The notes beneath the pieces are model-generated. The model did no database searches. It was not told the DNA's origin and saw only the letters and a list, made by a program, of their open reading frames with translations. Of a stretch of DNA of 64,000 bases, positions 45,501 through 50,308 are shown piece after piece. The DNA is from Pycnopodia helianthoides (lineage: Eukaryota > Echinodermata > Asteroidea > Forcipulatida > Asteriidae), in assembly GCA_032158295.1 (NCBI GenBank), contig CM063256.1, positions 4,326,034-4,390,033 of the forward strand. The letters run 5' to 3'. The translations under genes and the position numbers were made by a program. How positions within the stretch are numbered: the first letter of the stretch is position 1; every line of letters begins with the position of its first letter.

Positions 45501-47629
45501 CATGCACTCAATTGTCATTGTTCTAGTTGCCCTCATGTCATCATCATTTTTGTACATTGCTGTTCTGTATGTTTTAGGGCTGGGCCTGTAAAAAAAAATT
45601 GTTTTGCTTTGTTGTTTCTGATTTGGTGTTATTGTTCTTCGATTTGCCTTGTATTGTATTTTTGTTCCTGTATTGTTGAGGTCAAATAAATAATAATCAT
45701 CTACTCCTTGACAGTGAACTCAACACACCCTGAGTTATTTTCATTTTTAATTTCTGAACACTATCCCACTCACCTGAAGGATGTGCTTGTTCTATCATCT
45801 GGACCTCGGACCACCACGCCAAGAGCTCCTCCTGAACGCACTGCAAATACCTGATTGCAAAATGAAATTTATATTAAAAAAACATAGTTTAAAACTAACA
45901 CAAGATAACCGGCGGCATCAGTACAGACAATTTGATACGTATCGCACCGTTTTCATGAAGAGACGAATCTGCTTCACAGCCAAAATTCTGTGTTTGGAGA
46001 AAGACCAATGGAAATTGAGCCATTTTTCCAATGCAGTGGATATTTGACTGGCAACAGTAAAATCACCCAAACCGCCCTATTTGACGCGTACATGAGTACC
46101 CAACACATTTATTGTTTTAAAGGAACATTACAGAATTGGTTTTTGCTAACAAAACATTTGCTTGCAGTGTAAGCACTTTATGTAATCCACCATATGCATA
46201 AACTGACAAACCTGTAGAAGTTTGAGGTTGGTCAGCCATCTGGGTCATGAGAAAATAGTGAAAAACCGATTACACATTTGCATGAAATCATTATAGATTC
46301 AACAAATACAAAACGCTCACTGAGCGATAAACTCCAATCGGAAAATTAGTTTATTCATTTCTCATAAAATATGGCATTTCAGACAGAAATATTTCAAGGG
46401 ACTTTTTCTATCCTCATCATTAGACCGTGTAAGTTTTGTGTAAATCTGTGATCAAAAAGTATATTTTGCAAGTTTTTTTCTTACCAGTTCTGTAATGTTC
46501 CTTTAAATTACAAATTGTTTTGACTATACATATCCAAGTAGCCTAGAGGACTAGGCTTTTGCTTATCAACCAACATGCTCAATGTTTGAATCCCCACTGC
46601 AAGTGCAATGTTAAAAATTATTCCCAAAGTCCAAACATATAATATTATAATTTATTATAAACATTCTTTTAGTTTTATTATTATAAAAAATTGTCTCCAC
46701 ATTTAAACGGATTCTTTTTCTCTAATTTGTGGCACCCAAGGATTTTTTTAAGGGGAAATACACTAACATGTATGATGTATTATTTAATGGTAAAAAAAGA
46801 AGAATCCAATTTGATCAGAACAATGATGAGTCTTACTCTTTAACTAGTCTAGAGAGTAGGACTAGGAGAAATTAAGGTTCTGATAAAAATAAAGAATATT
46901 GGGTTGTTGAGTTCATAAAATCATAATCATTGGTTGGAGCAGTCAGGATGGCTCAGTCCTCAGAGTGGTGTGTCCCCCTGCATTTCACCTCTGTCATGTC
47001 TGTGGACCCCAGTTCAGCTCCCAGCAAAGCCTCGCATATGGATTGATTTTTCAGAATTTCTGAGTTTTCAGTCCCTAAATTAACTGACTGACTGACATGA
47101 CTGCAGTGCATGGGGTTTTTCCTCCCATGGAGGAAGGAATCTATTTCCTTCCTCCATGATTTATAGCTCCATGGTCCAACCCTAAAAAGTTAAATTCCTT
47201 CATTGACATTGTCCCCTTCACAAAAGTTGGTGTGATGTTTCCATTTAGGTTAGGATGCTTTGCCGACTATGTTATTTAGATTCAGATGGTTGGACATTGC
47301 TCCATATTTGGACTGAATCTATGGACTGATGAAGCAGCACCGATGATACATGGATCAGACTCCGAGTGCTACGCATAATGATATAGCACGAATAGCACAA
47401 CTGGTCAAGGGAATTATTCAATACTTAGTGTGCGTTTTCGTTAAGATTGTTCAGTATTGAATGACGAATGGGCCTCCAATGTGCTCTAATAAAACAAATT
47501 AATTTATGTTTTTAGCTCACTCACCTGACGTTTGACTTCATCGTAGAAGACATTCGTTGCTTTGCTGATCGGTTCAAATCGTACAGGGTTTGTGGATAGC
47601 TCGATGTAAAAATTGTGATCCTCCGCCAT
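24583..47629 (-). CDS. RMC1: RMC1 (regulator of MON1-CCZ1; Mic1-domain protein), 18 coding exons
   Basis: RMC1 is a subunit of the metazoan MON1-CCZ1 complex, the guanine-exchange factor that activates Rab7 on late endosomes and autophagosomes. Exons, 5' to 3' on the minus strand: 47525-47629, 45774-45850, 44120-44204, 42835-42891, 42395-42553, 39515-39583, 38830-38933, 37852-37941, 36551-36620, 36142-36177, 34198-34363, 33391-33503, 32582-32651, 31668-31762, 29343-29549, 27554-27726, 26223-26448, 24583-24656. All have GT donors and AG acceptors, and phases agree throughout except inside exon 16. With that one base restored the product is about 658 residues, the usual length of the human protein. 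The N-terminal half is the beta-propeller region (VFAVRSGGA, VVFITDHGLELYQV). The C-terminal half is the Mic1 domain (DQSDMYTHVL, LLSLESCYPPAHQL, RKFLDAA, FFEQRN). The start context is ACGATGG. AATAAA at 24051-24056 (minus) is a candidate poly(A) signal. The exon 15 acceptor could lie three bases further in. Confidence 0.92.
24745..24850 (-). mobile_element. tRNA-derived SINE (CACAGAGGTGAAAGGCAG family), copy 1
   Basis: On the minus strand a degenerate B-box (GGTTCAAATC) follows CTTTCACCTCTGTGGATCCT and precedes a 3' part ending in TTTTCAGTCCCTAA. Sister copies are at 33205-33345 (minus) and 46938-47085 (plus). It lies just downstream of RMC1's last exon in the plus-coordinate sense, within its last intron. 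Confidence 0.55.
25160..25440 (-). pseudogene. Gag-like remnant of an LTR retrotransposon
   Basis: The frame reads IPDFSPFDIQMWLTRIERLY, then a spacer, a HTMADYRPWVTAEV block and a distal YFESLLCRYGEQ. The pattern (P.F...D...W...E..F, then V..L.P.V..EV..... then L..RYGE) is that of Ty3/gypsy-type capsid domains. About 95 residues survive, with no nucleocapsid, protease or polymerase nearby. It sits in intron 17 of RMC1. This is an old copy with no prospect of function. The assignment is by pattern only. Confidence 0.5.
25579..25751. mobile_element. GACCTTATGCATTGAC-family MITE, copy 2
   Basis: Same orientation as copy 1. It shares CTTATGCATTGACGTCATCA, GCCATCTTAGAGGTAAAA, TACGCGCAGCGCA.AGAATCG and CTACTCAAATGACG. 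It lies in RMC1 intron 17. Confidence 0.7.
25905..26187. mobile_element. piggyBac-type MITE flanked by TTAA, copy 1
   Basis: TTAA at 25901-25904 and 26188-26191 brackets inverted ends CACGTTGACTGCCG and GCAGTCAACATG. The interior matches 36815-37101 in the opposite orientation (GGTGTAACGGATTCTGCCAC, GGGCTTTGTATTGTTA, CACTGGCATCACTGAGCACG). The TTAA target and terminal CACGTTGACTGCC fit piggyBac superfamily MITEs. It lies in intron 17 of RMC1, about 30 bases from exon 17. Confidence 0.75.
27670..27673 (-). other. RMC1: Single-base frameshift inside RMC1 exon 16
   Basis: Exon 16 (27554-27726) is 173 bases where a multiple of three is required (phase 0 on both sides). Translation from its acceptor runs HFLYELVINTLVHHNCFY and then leaves the conserved frame. 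From 27670 the downstream frame resumes LHQFLQYHVLSDSKP. The family has one residue between the two, so one base is missing at TTCTACA-GCTACATC. The break creates or preserves the word CTGCTTCTACAG|CTAC, which would serve as an in-frame acceptor dropping about 19 residues. Confidence 0.75.
27787..28470. mobile_element. MITE with CCATAGAGCTATATATATTG ends
   Basis: The left end ACCATAGAGCTATATATATT, GACTAGAGCGCTAAC, with AAGCC.....GGGCGCA.ACATG further in, is matched inversely at 28403-28470. The interior is non-repetitive and noncoding. It lies in RMC1 intron 15. Confidence 0.7.
28378..28640 (+). repeat. Three tandem copies of a 92-bp unit (right end of the MITE)
   Basis: GTAGTCACGCAACACATCAA begins at 28378, 28470 and 28562, exactly 92 bases apart. 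The first two units end with TATATATAGCTCTATG, and the third changes after TCTAGTCAA. Units are essentially identical. The tandem unit is the terminal part of the MITE at 27787-28470. Confidence 0.9.
28701..29096 (+). mobile_element. LINE 3' end (L2/CR1-like) with intact terminal reading frame
   Basis: A 70-codon frame (28701-28910) reads ...KHLWGDRSFSNAVPRLWNKL, then a S.SLTRFTKNLKTHLFNQVF end and stop. This is the standard C-terminus of L2/CR1-type ORF2. The tail continues to GTGCGCTTTATAAGT and ends in ATTATTATTAC. It is 5'-truncated, as is usual for LINE insertions. It lies in RMC1 intron 15. Confidence 0.75.
29674..29842. mobile_element. GGGCCC-family MITE, copy 3 (trimmed ends)
   Basis: The left TAGAGCTGCTTAAGCACAAA and right CTTAAGCAGCTCTATGAA are inverted repeats. 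The interior has GACTGGTATCTTGCTAATTTCTG. The outermost GGGCCC is lost on both sides. It lies in RMC1 intron 14. Confidence 0.6.
30122..30986. mobile_element. 865-bp non-autonomous element, CAGGCATGAGAATC ends and 6-bp flanking repeat ATGTGG
   Basis: Perfect 14-bp inverted ends CAGGCATGAGAATC (30122-30135) and GATTCTCATGCCTG (30973-30986) are flanked by the direct repeat ATGTGG (30116-30121 and 30987-30992). The sub-terminal words CCGGATTTCCAGATTTTTC and GAAATGGATTTCTGGATTTT also pair inversely. No transposase is seen. It lies in RMC1 intron 14. Confidence 0.65.
31278..31470. mobile_element. GGGCCC-family MITE, copy 4 (best preserved)
   Basis: The ends GGGCCCAATTTCATAGAGCT and AGCTCTATGAAATTGGGCCC are a perfect inverted repeat. 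This is the most complete copy and can serve as the family reference. It lies in RMC1 intron 14. A fragment of the same family is at 59119-59155. Confidence 0.8.
31535..31662. mobile_element. GGCGGCTACGGCTG-family MITE, copy 2
   Basis: GGCCATGTCCGAATAGGCGC, GGCTACAGCTACGGCCGGAT at left pairs with AGCAACAGTTATAGCTGTAG, ATCCGCCAATTCAAATACG at right. It ends a few bases before RMC1 exon 14 (31668), so its right end sits against the splice donor. Confidence 0.6.
32385..32510 (-). mobile_element. Fragment of the SINE family with AGAAGGGGTTTGCCCCGGTG
   Basis: The words AACACCGGGGCAAACCCCTT and CTCTTAGTGGTAAGTGTAAC match 32780-33052 in the same orientation. Only the 3' portion is present. It lies in RMC1 intron 13. 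Confidence 0.5.
32780..33052 (-). mobile_element. tRNA-derived SINE, near full length
   Basis: On the minus strand the head reads GGCCGTGCAGTCAAGTGCAC, CTCTAGCTCTGGTG and a B-box GGGTTTGAATCCCGGTC. The body follows with TGTCCTCAAGCAAGACACCA, TTTGTCCTTCGGATGAGATG and AAGAGAAGGGGTTCGCCCCG. Relatives are at 32385-32510, 38290-38425 and 59625-59705 (minus), and a head-only piece is at 60095-60185 (plus). It lies in RMC1 intron 12. Confidence 0.7.
33205..33345 (-). mobile_element. CACAGAGGTGAAAGGCAG-family SINE, copy 2
   Basis: On the minus strand, CTTTCACCTCTGTGGTCCCC is followed by the B-box GGTTCGATTCCCGCC and by the 3' part TGGATGTGGATTGGGTTTCC. The last 19 bases, ending AGTCCCTACTTGGG, are duplicated in tandem (33223-33260). 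Confidence 0.65.
33627..34007. mobile_element. TTAA-flanked MITE (copy B)
   Basis: TTAA at 33623-33626 and 34008-34011 brackets inverted ends AGATACTATACAGGATTGG and CCAATCCTGTATAATACCT. The interior shares GGAGAAAATAGAGAAAAACC with its relatives. It lies in RMC1 intron 11. Confidence 0.75.
34396..34783. mobile_element. TTAA-flanked MITE (copy C)
   Basis: TTAA at 34392-34395 and 34784-34787 brackets AGGCAGAGTATACTTTTGGT and ACCAAAAGAATCTACTGCCT. A decayed partial copy of the same type is at 36345-36470 (GGCAGAATATACTTTTAGTA, then GACTAGTATCCTCACTTGGT). It lies in RMC1 intron 10, 30 bases before exon 11. Confidence 0.75.
34866..35183. mobile_element. GGCGGCTACGGCTG-family MITE, copy 3, with a second element nested in it
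   Basis: Outer ends: GACTGTGTCTGGATTAGCGC at left, CCAATTTGGACACAGCC at right. Nested within (34951-35114) is a unit whose ends GGCCCGATACTT and AAGTATCAAGCCC are inverted repeats and which has an internal palindrome GGAGGCAATTACCTCC. It lies in RMC1 intron 10. Confidence 0.5.
36774..36810. repeat. Near-perfect short palindrome, copy 2
   Basis: ACCATGGAGGTAGAATTAGA continues into its own complement TCTACCTCCATGGT, giving a hairpin of about 16 bp per arm. It directly abuts the TTAA of the piggyBac-type MITE at 36815. Confidence 0.75.
36815..37101. mobile_element. piggyBac-type MITE flanked by TTAA, copy 2
   Basis: TTAA at 36811-36814 and 37102-37105 brackets CAAGTTGACTGCCG and CGGCAGTCAACGAG. 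It is 287 bp against 283 bp for copy 1 and lies in reverse orientation. It lies in RMC1 intron 8. Confidence 0.8.
37208..37356 (+). repeat. Tandem duplication of about 73 bp
   Basis: The block GATGTTTAGCTATTGTCGTA, TCCTTTACTTTCATTGAACA, AACATGATCTTGTTTGTG occurs twice in succession, at about 37215-37280 and 37283-37340, each followed by a GGCCTA word. The copies are nearly identical, so the duplication is recent. It lies in RMC1 intron 8. Confidence 0.75.
37630..37776. mobile_element. CGCTAGGTGGCAGCAGAC-family MITE, copy 2
   Basis: The arms are ATGGGAGACTTTTGAACGCT with AGATGGCAGCAGACACACCA at left and GCTGCCACCTAGCGTCCC with AAAAATCCCCCATT at right. It matches 15172-15320 in opposite orientation. 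It ends 76 bases before RMC1 exon 8. Confidence 0.75.
38051..38209. mobile_element. GACCTTATGCATTGAC-family MITE, copy 3
   Basis: AGACCTTATGAATTGATGAC, GCCATCTTAGAGGTAAAA, TACGCGCAGCGCACAGAATC and GAGTAACCTTCTTTTGACCT match copies 1 and 2. The right end is truncated. It lies in RMC1 intron 7. Confidence 0.7.
39093..39450. mobile_element. TTAA-flanked MITE (copy I)
   Basis: TTAA at 39089-39092 and 39451-39454 brackets AGGGGGTATACCTTTGGTAA and AACCAAAGGCATACTTTGCC T, which are inverted repeats. It lies in RMC1 intron 6, 61 bases from exon 6. Confidence 0.7.
40262..42320. repeat. 16-bp minisatellite with a 560-bp higher-order repeat
   Basis: About 129 units of GTAAGCAGAGAACCCN fill 2.06 kb of RMC1 intron 5, starting 75 bases downstream of the exon 5 donor in gene sense. 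Variants are GTCAGCAG, GTTAGCAG, GAAAGCAG and AGGGAACCC. The stretch 40921-41467 recurs without a difference at 41481-42027 (period 560, 35 units) and continues at a few per cent divergence to about 42170. Sixteen is not a multiple of three and stops occur in the frames, so it is noncoding. In gene sense a unit with CCCTG reads TCTCTGCTTACAG|GG or TCTCTGCTGACAG|GG, which resembles a 3' splice site. Confidence 0.95.
43331..43995. mobile_element. hAT-type MITE with 8-bp target duplication TTCCAGAG
   Basis: TTCCAGAG (43323-43330 and 43996-44003) brackets perfect 15-bp ends TAAGCTTGGGCGATA and TATCGCCCAAGCTTA. The sub-terminal DNA is rich in CGATATCG/ATATCG words on both arms. An 8-bp duplication is the hAT hallmark, and TGGGCGATA ends occur in hAT families of many animals. 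Inside, AGGAGATTTATTGTTGCAA is repeated in tandem (43799-43817 and 43832-43850). No transposase frame. It lies in RMC1 intron 3. Confidence 0.85.
44733..44931. mobile_element. TTAA-flanked MITE with GCAGGCCTGTGGCTGTACAT ends
   Basis: TTAA at 44729-44732 and 44932-44935 brackets AGGGGCTGTGTCGTCATGAT, CAGAGCAGGCCTGTGGCTGT and, inverted, ACAGCCACAGGCCTGCTTTG, ATCATGAACACACATCCCCT. The inner half holds another inverted pair (TTATGAACTC and GAGTTCATAA). It lies in RMC1 intron 2. Confidence 0.8.
45185..45352. mobile_element. Palindromic element, ACAGGCCTGGAATT ends, 4-bp flanking repeat CACC
   Basis: ACAGGCCTGGAATTTCATC at left pairs with GTAATTCCAGGCCTGT at right, with CACC on both outer sides. 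Inside is a GGCCATGGCC-type palindrome. The nested unit at 34951-35114 has the same design. It lies in RMC1 intron 2. Confidence 0.55.
46121..46502. mobile_element. TTAA-flanked MITE (copy A1)
   Basis: TTAA at 46117-46120 and 46503-46506 brackets AGGAACATTACAGAATTGGT and TTACCAGTTCTGTAATGTTC CT. It is more than 85 per cent alike to copy A2 at 49051-49419 by eye. It lies in RMC1 intron 1. Confidence 0.85.
46938..47085 (+). mobile_element. CACAGAGGTGAAAGGCAG-family SINE, copy 3 (plus strand)
   Basis: An A-box-like GGATGGCTCAGTCCTCAGAG (46947-46966) and a B-box-like CAGTTCAGCTCCC (47010-47022) are followed by a tail containing GGATTGATTTTTCAGAATTT, CTGAGTTTTCAGTCCCTAAA. It lies in RMC1 intron 1. 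Confidence 0.65.
47126..47172. repeat. Short palindrome, copy 3 (variant)
   Basis: CCATGGAGGAAGGAA pairs with TTCCTTCCTCCATG, and a second CCATGG follows at 47169. Same design as 19719-19753 and 36774-36810 with a different stem. Confidence 0.6.
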
Positions 47630-49046
47630 CGTTGCAACTGCATGCCAAGCTATAGCCTACACTCCACGAATGACACAAAGTACAATTTCATTTTGCTGTA
47701 CGTTCGCAAGACGTCTGGGTTACTATGGAGCTTTTTAGAACCTGACTGTATTTAAGGGGCCCTTTTTTGTAAAATGCCCCCCCCCCCCAATGTTCAAATA
47801 CTTTAACAGTACACAATAATTTCCTCTTGCACAGAAGTACCCCCCTAAAATCCTTTGAGGAATTCCTGAGATTCCAAGCACGTTGCAATGAGGACACAAT
47901 AGACGGGATGGGGGGGGGGAGGTACCACCTTGCCCATATCAAGAACAAAATGTTTATAGTTTTTGAGGCAAAATGTTTATTATTAAACAACTTTCTGCTA
48001 ATTTTTTTTAACTAAGCATGGGATTTTTCAAAGACGGTACGTGTGGCATAGTATTTTGGCTGGTGACCCTATTCTGGTAGGCAAAAACTGTTTATTTTAA
48101 GCCAAGCTACTTCAAGCCTTGCCGGTGTCGTCTTAAAAAACCTTTGTTGAACTTTTTCAAGTTGGGCCTATATAGGCCTAAAGTTGGGTCTATAGGCAAA
48201 GAGCAAACCCTTAGTTGTCGAAGGATGTCGGGAGAGGAGTAGGCCTAACCTGAGAAATGAATGTTACATCCGAAGTACCTGAATTTCTGAGTGATTTTGA
48301 AGGATTTTCCCTCGACCGGGCCACAATTATTCAGTGCAAGGGGTCAAAACGTTCGATTTCACAAAATATAGTAAGATTCATCTAAAGATGATCGAGCTTT
48401 CAACTTTGCCATTATGATTTGTATTGTACTTTTTGTGACCTCACATTTTGTTTGGCATTATTGTCTCATTGGCTACAGTGAATCTTCGGCGCTTTGTAAA
48501 ATCGAACCCATCTGACACCGGTATTACTCAACGTGTATTACTCAATGGAATAAAATATCTTACACAAATATTGAAAATAAATGAAACCATCCTAAACATC
48601 GTGGACAACTCAATGTAGACATTAACCTTTGTCTGCTGTGACACGATGTTGTCTCGTTTGGACGAACGAGCGGGGACGATAGTTCTGGGAACGACGCTAG
48701 CTAGGACTAGGAATTAAGCTTCGAAAATCAACATACACCGTCCTATATTTGTTTCCATATACGACGGTTACGACGGTCCAATGTCGTAAATACATCTCCA
48801 ATTAAAGGATGGCACGTGGCGCGTGTTCCACCAATCAAATCAATGACAGTTATCTATGCGTGAGTTATGATGAAGATTTGTAGCTGTAGAAATTAAAGCA
48901 GATTTGACACATATCCAAACTCATTATGCTATTCATTTATTTTCTTTTACACAATACGGTACGTGATACGGTCTTTGTTTGAAGAGTATTTCCCACAATG
49001 CAAAATCTCAAATTGCGGCTACACAGCTTTCTAAGCCACGAAGCCC
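47630..49046. other. Region between the RMC1 start and the SLC52 3' end
   Basis: No gene is seen. It contains a C-run (47779-47788) and a G-run (47911-47920). The RMC1 promoter must lie here, but I see no clear TATA box or initiator. Genes on both sides are on the minus strand, so this is not a shared bidirectional promoter. Confidence 0.4.
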
Positions 49047-49050
49047 TTAA

Positions 49051-49419
49051 AGGAACATTACATAATTGGGTTTTGCTAACAAAACAGTTGCTGGCAGTGT
49101 AAGCACTTATGTAATCCACCATATACATAAACTGACAATCCTGTAGAAGTTTGAGATCGATCGGCCATCTGGGTCACGAGAAAATAGTGAAAAACCGATT
49201 ACACATTTGCTTGAAATCATATAGGTTCAACAAACGAATAAAACGCTCACTGAGCGATAAACTCCAATCGGAAAATTAGTTTATTCATTTCTCATCAAAT
49301 ATGGCATTTCAGACAGAAATATTTCAAGGGATGTTTTCTACTATCATTAGACCGTGTAAGTTTTATGTAAATCTGTGATCAAAAGTATATTTTACAATTA
49401 CCAATTCTGTAATGTTCCT
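49051..49419. mobile_element. TTAA-flanked MITE (copy A2)
   Basis: TTAA at 49047-49050 and 49420-49423 brackets AGGAACATTACATAATTGG and CCAATTCTGTAATGTTCCT. The interior closely matches A1 (GAGCGATAAACTCCAATCGG, TTTCAGACAGAAATATTTCA). Confidence 0.85.
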
Positions 49420-49619
49420 TTAAGAAAGGCCATAGGTTAGGTGCCGAAAAGGGGCACGGCAACAATTTGTATTGCTGTGATTGATTGGAGGTAAATTCTC
49501 ATTGTGGAACTGCATATGCCTAGCCTAAAACTTTAAGAATGGTGTTTGATATGCACTAACTTGCATGAGATCAATTTACTGGTTTTGAATTGTACCTGAC
49601 GTTACGTGACTTGACAATA

Positions 49620-49800
49620 CTTTTAAAAAAATAGCCGTGTTAGTCTGATAGATAAAACAAGAAAGGCAGTGGTAGCACTTAAATACCAACTAATTACATA
49701 ACAAACTGTATGAGCTTTCGTAGCAACAGCTCTGGATGAAGTAGCTGTTGCTACGAAAGCTCACGCAGTTTTGTATGTAATTATTTCGTCTTTAAGTGCT
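49620..49800 (+). ncRNA. Hammerhead-ribozyme-like palindrome of a Penelope-type element
   Basis: 49732-49763 has the parts of a hammerhead in order: CTGGATGA (canonical CTGANGA with an extra G), a stem-loop GTAGC-TGTT-GCTAC (49741-49754), GAAA (49755-49758) and a GCTC arm. Its 21-base complement lies directly before it (49711-49731), and the pairing extends outward to about 56 bases per arm. The preceding ATAGCCGTGTTAGTCTG and AAGAAAGG..GTGGTAGCACTT resemble a motif that recurs beside hammerheads in Penelope-like elements of vertebrates. The core looks mutated, so cleavage activity is doubtful. Confidence 0.5.
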
Positions 49801-50142
49801 ACACTATACATTCCTTGTTTGACATTACTTGATAGCGTACATGTAGATGTAATGTATTTGAATGCATTTCTATAGAGGAACAAAATTGAGGTGGATCTGG
49901 AATGTTGTCGAACTTCAGCTCTCCCGCAAAATAGTTTCATTTTAATCTCTTTTTGGCTGAAGCCATAGGCATATCTTCACTTAAGATATTCACCACTAAT
50001 GGCAAATTTATATAATTGTTGACGTGAATTGGCTGGCTTGTATTGTCTTTTCAAAACCACAGGTTCGGTTTCAGTTCCTTAACGAGCACTGTCCTCCGTT
50101 CTGAAGCCGCATGCGGAAAGCGCACGATTTCAAAATTTAAGG

Positions 50143-50262
50143 CCTGTCCGAATTGGCGGCTACGGCTGGATCCCTGCGTCATCGTGCGTGGAAGTATAAT
50201 AGACAGCCCTTAGCAATAGTCGCAGCCGTAGCTGTAGCCGCTAAGTCGGACGCAGCCTAGGC
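50143..50262. mobile_element. GGCGGCTACGGCTG-family MITE, copy 4
   Basis: GGCCTGTCCGAATTGGCGGC, TACGGCTG at left pairs with CGCAGCCGTAGCTGTAGCCG, CTAAGTCGGACGCAGCC at right. About 40 bases separate it from the SLC52 stop codon on the downstream side, so it may lie in that gene's 3' untranslated region. Confidence 0.65.
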
Positions 50263-50301
50263 CGAGGCCGTTGTTTCGAAAAGTTTCATCAGCCCCAGTT
50301 G

Positions 50302-50308
50302 TTTATTA
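50302..50308 (-). promoter_or_regulatory. AATAAA overlapping the SLC52 stop codon
   Basis: On the minus strand the end reads ATT TAA TAA ACA, so an AATAAA poly(A) signal word overlaps the stop codon by two bases. If used, the 3' untranslated region would be about 10-30 bases. A more distal signal could equally serve. Confidence 0.3.

Noticed and set aside
45248..45526. A 92-codon plus-strand frame rich in G and R
   Set aside because: It runs through the palindromic element at 45185-45352; composition comes from the repeat.
47300..47345. ACTGATGAAGCAGC...CGATGATAC considered as a second hammerhead core
   Set aside because: No GAAA follows at the right distance and the stem does not close.
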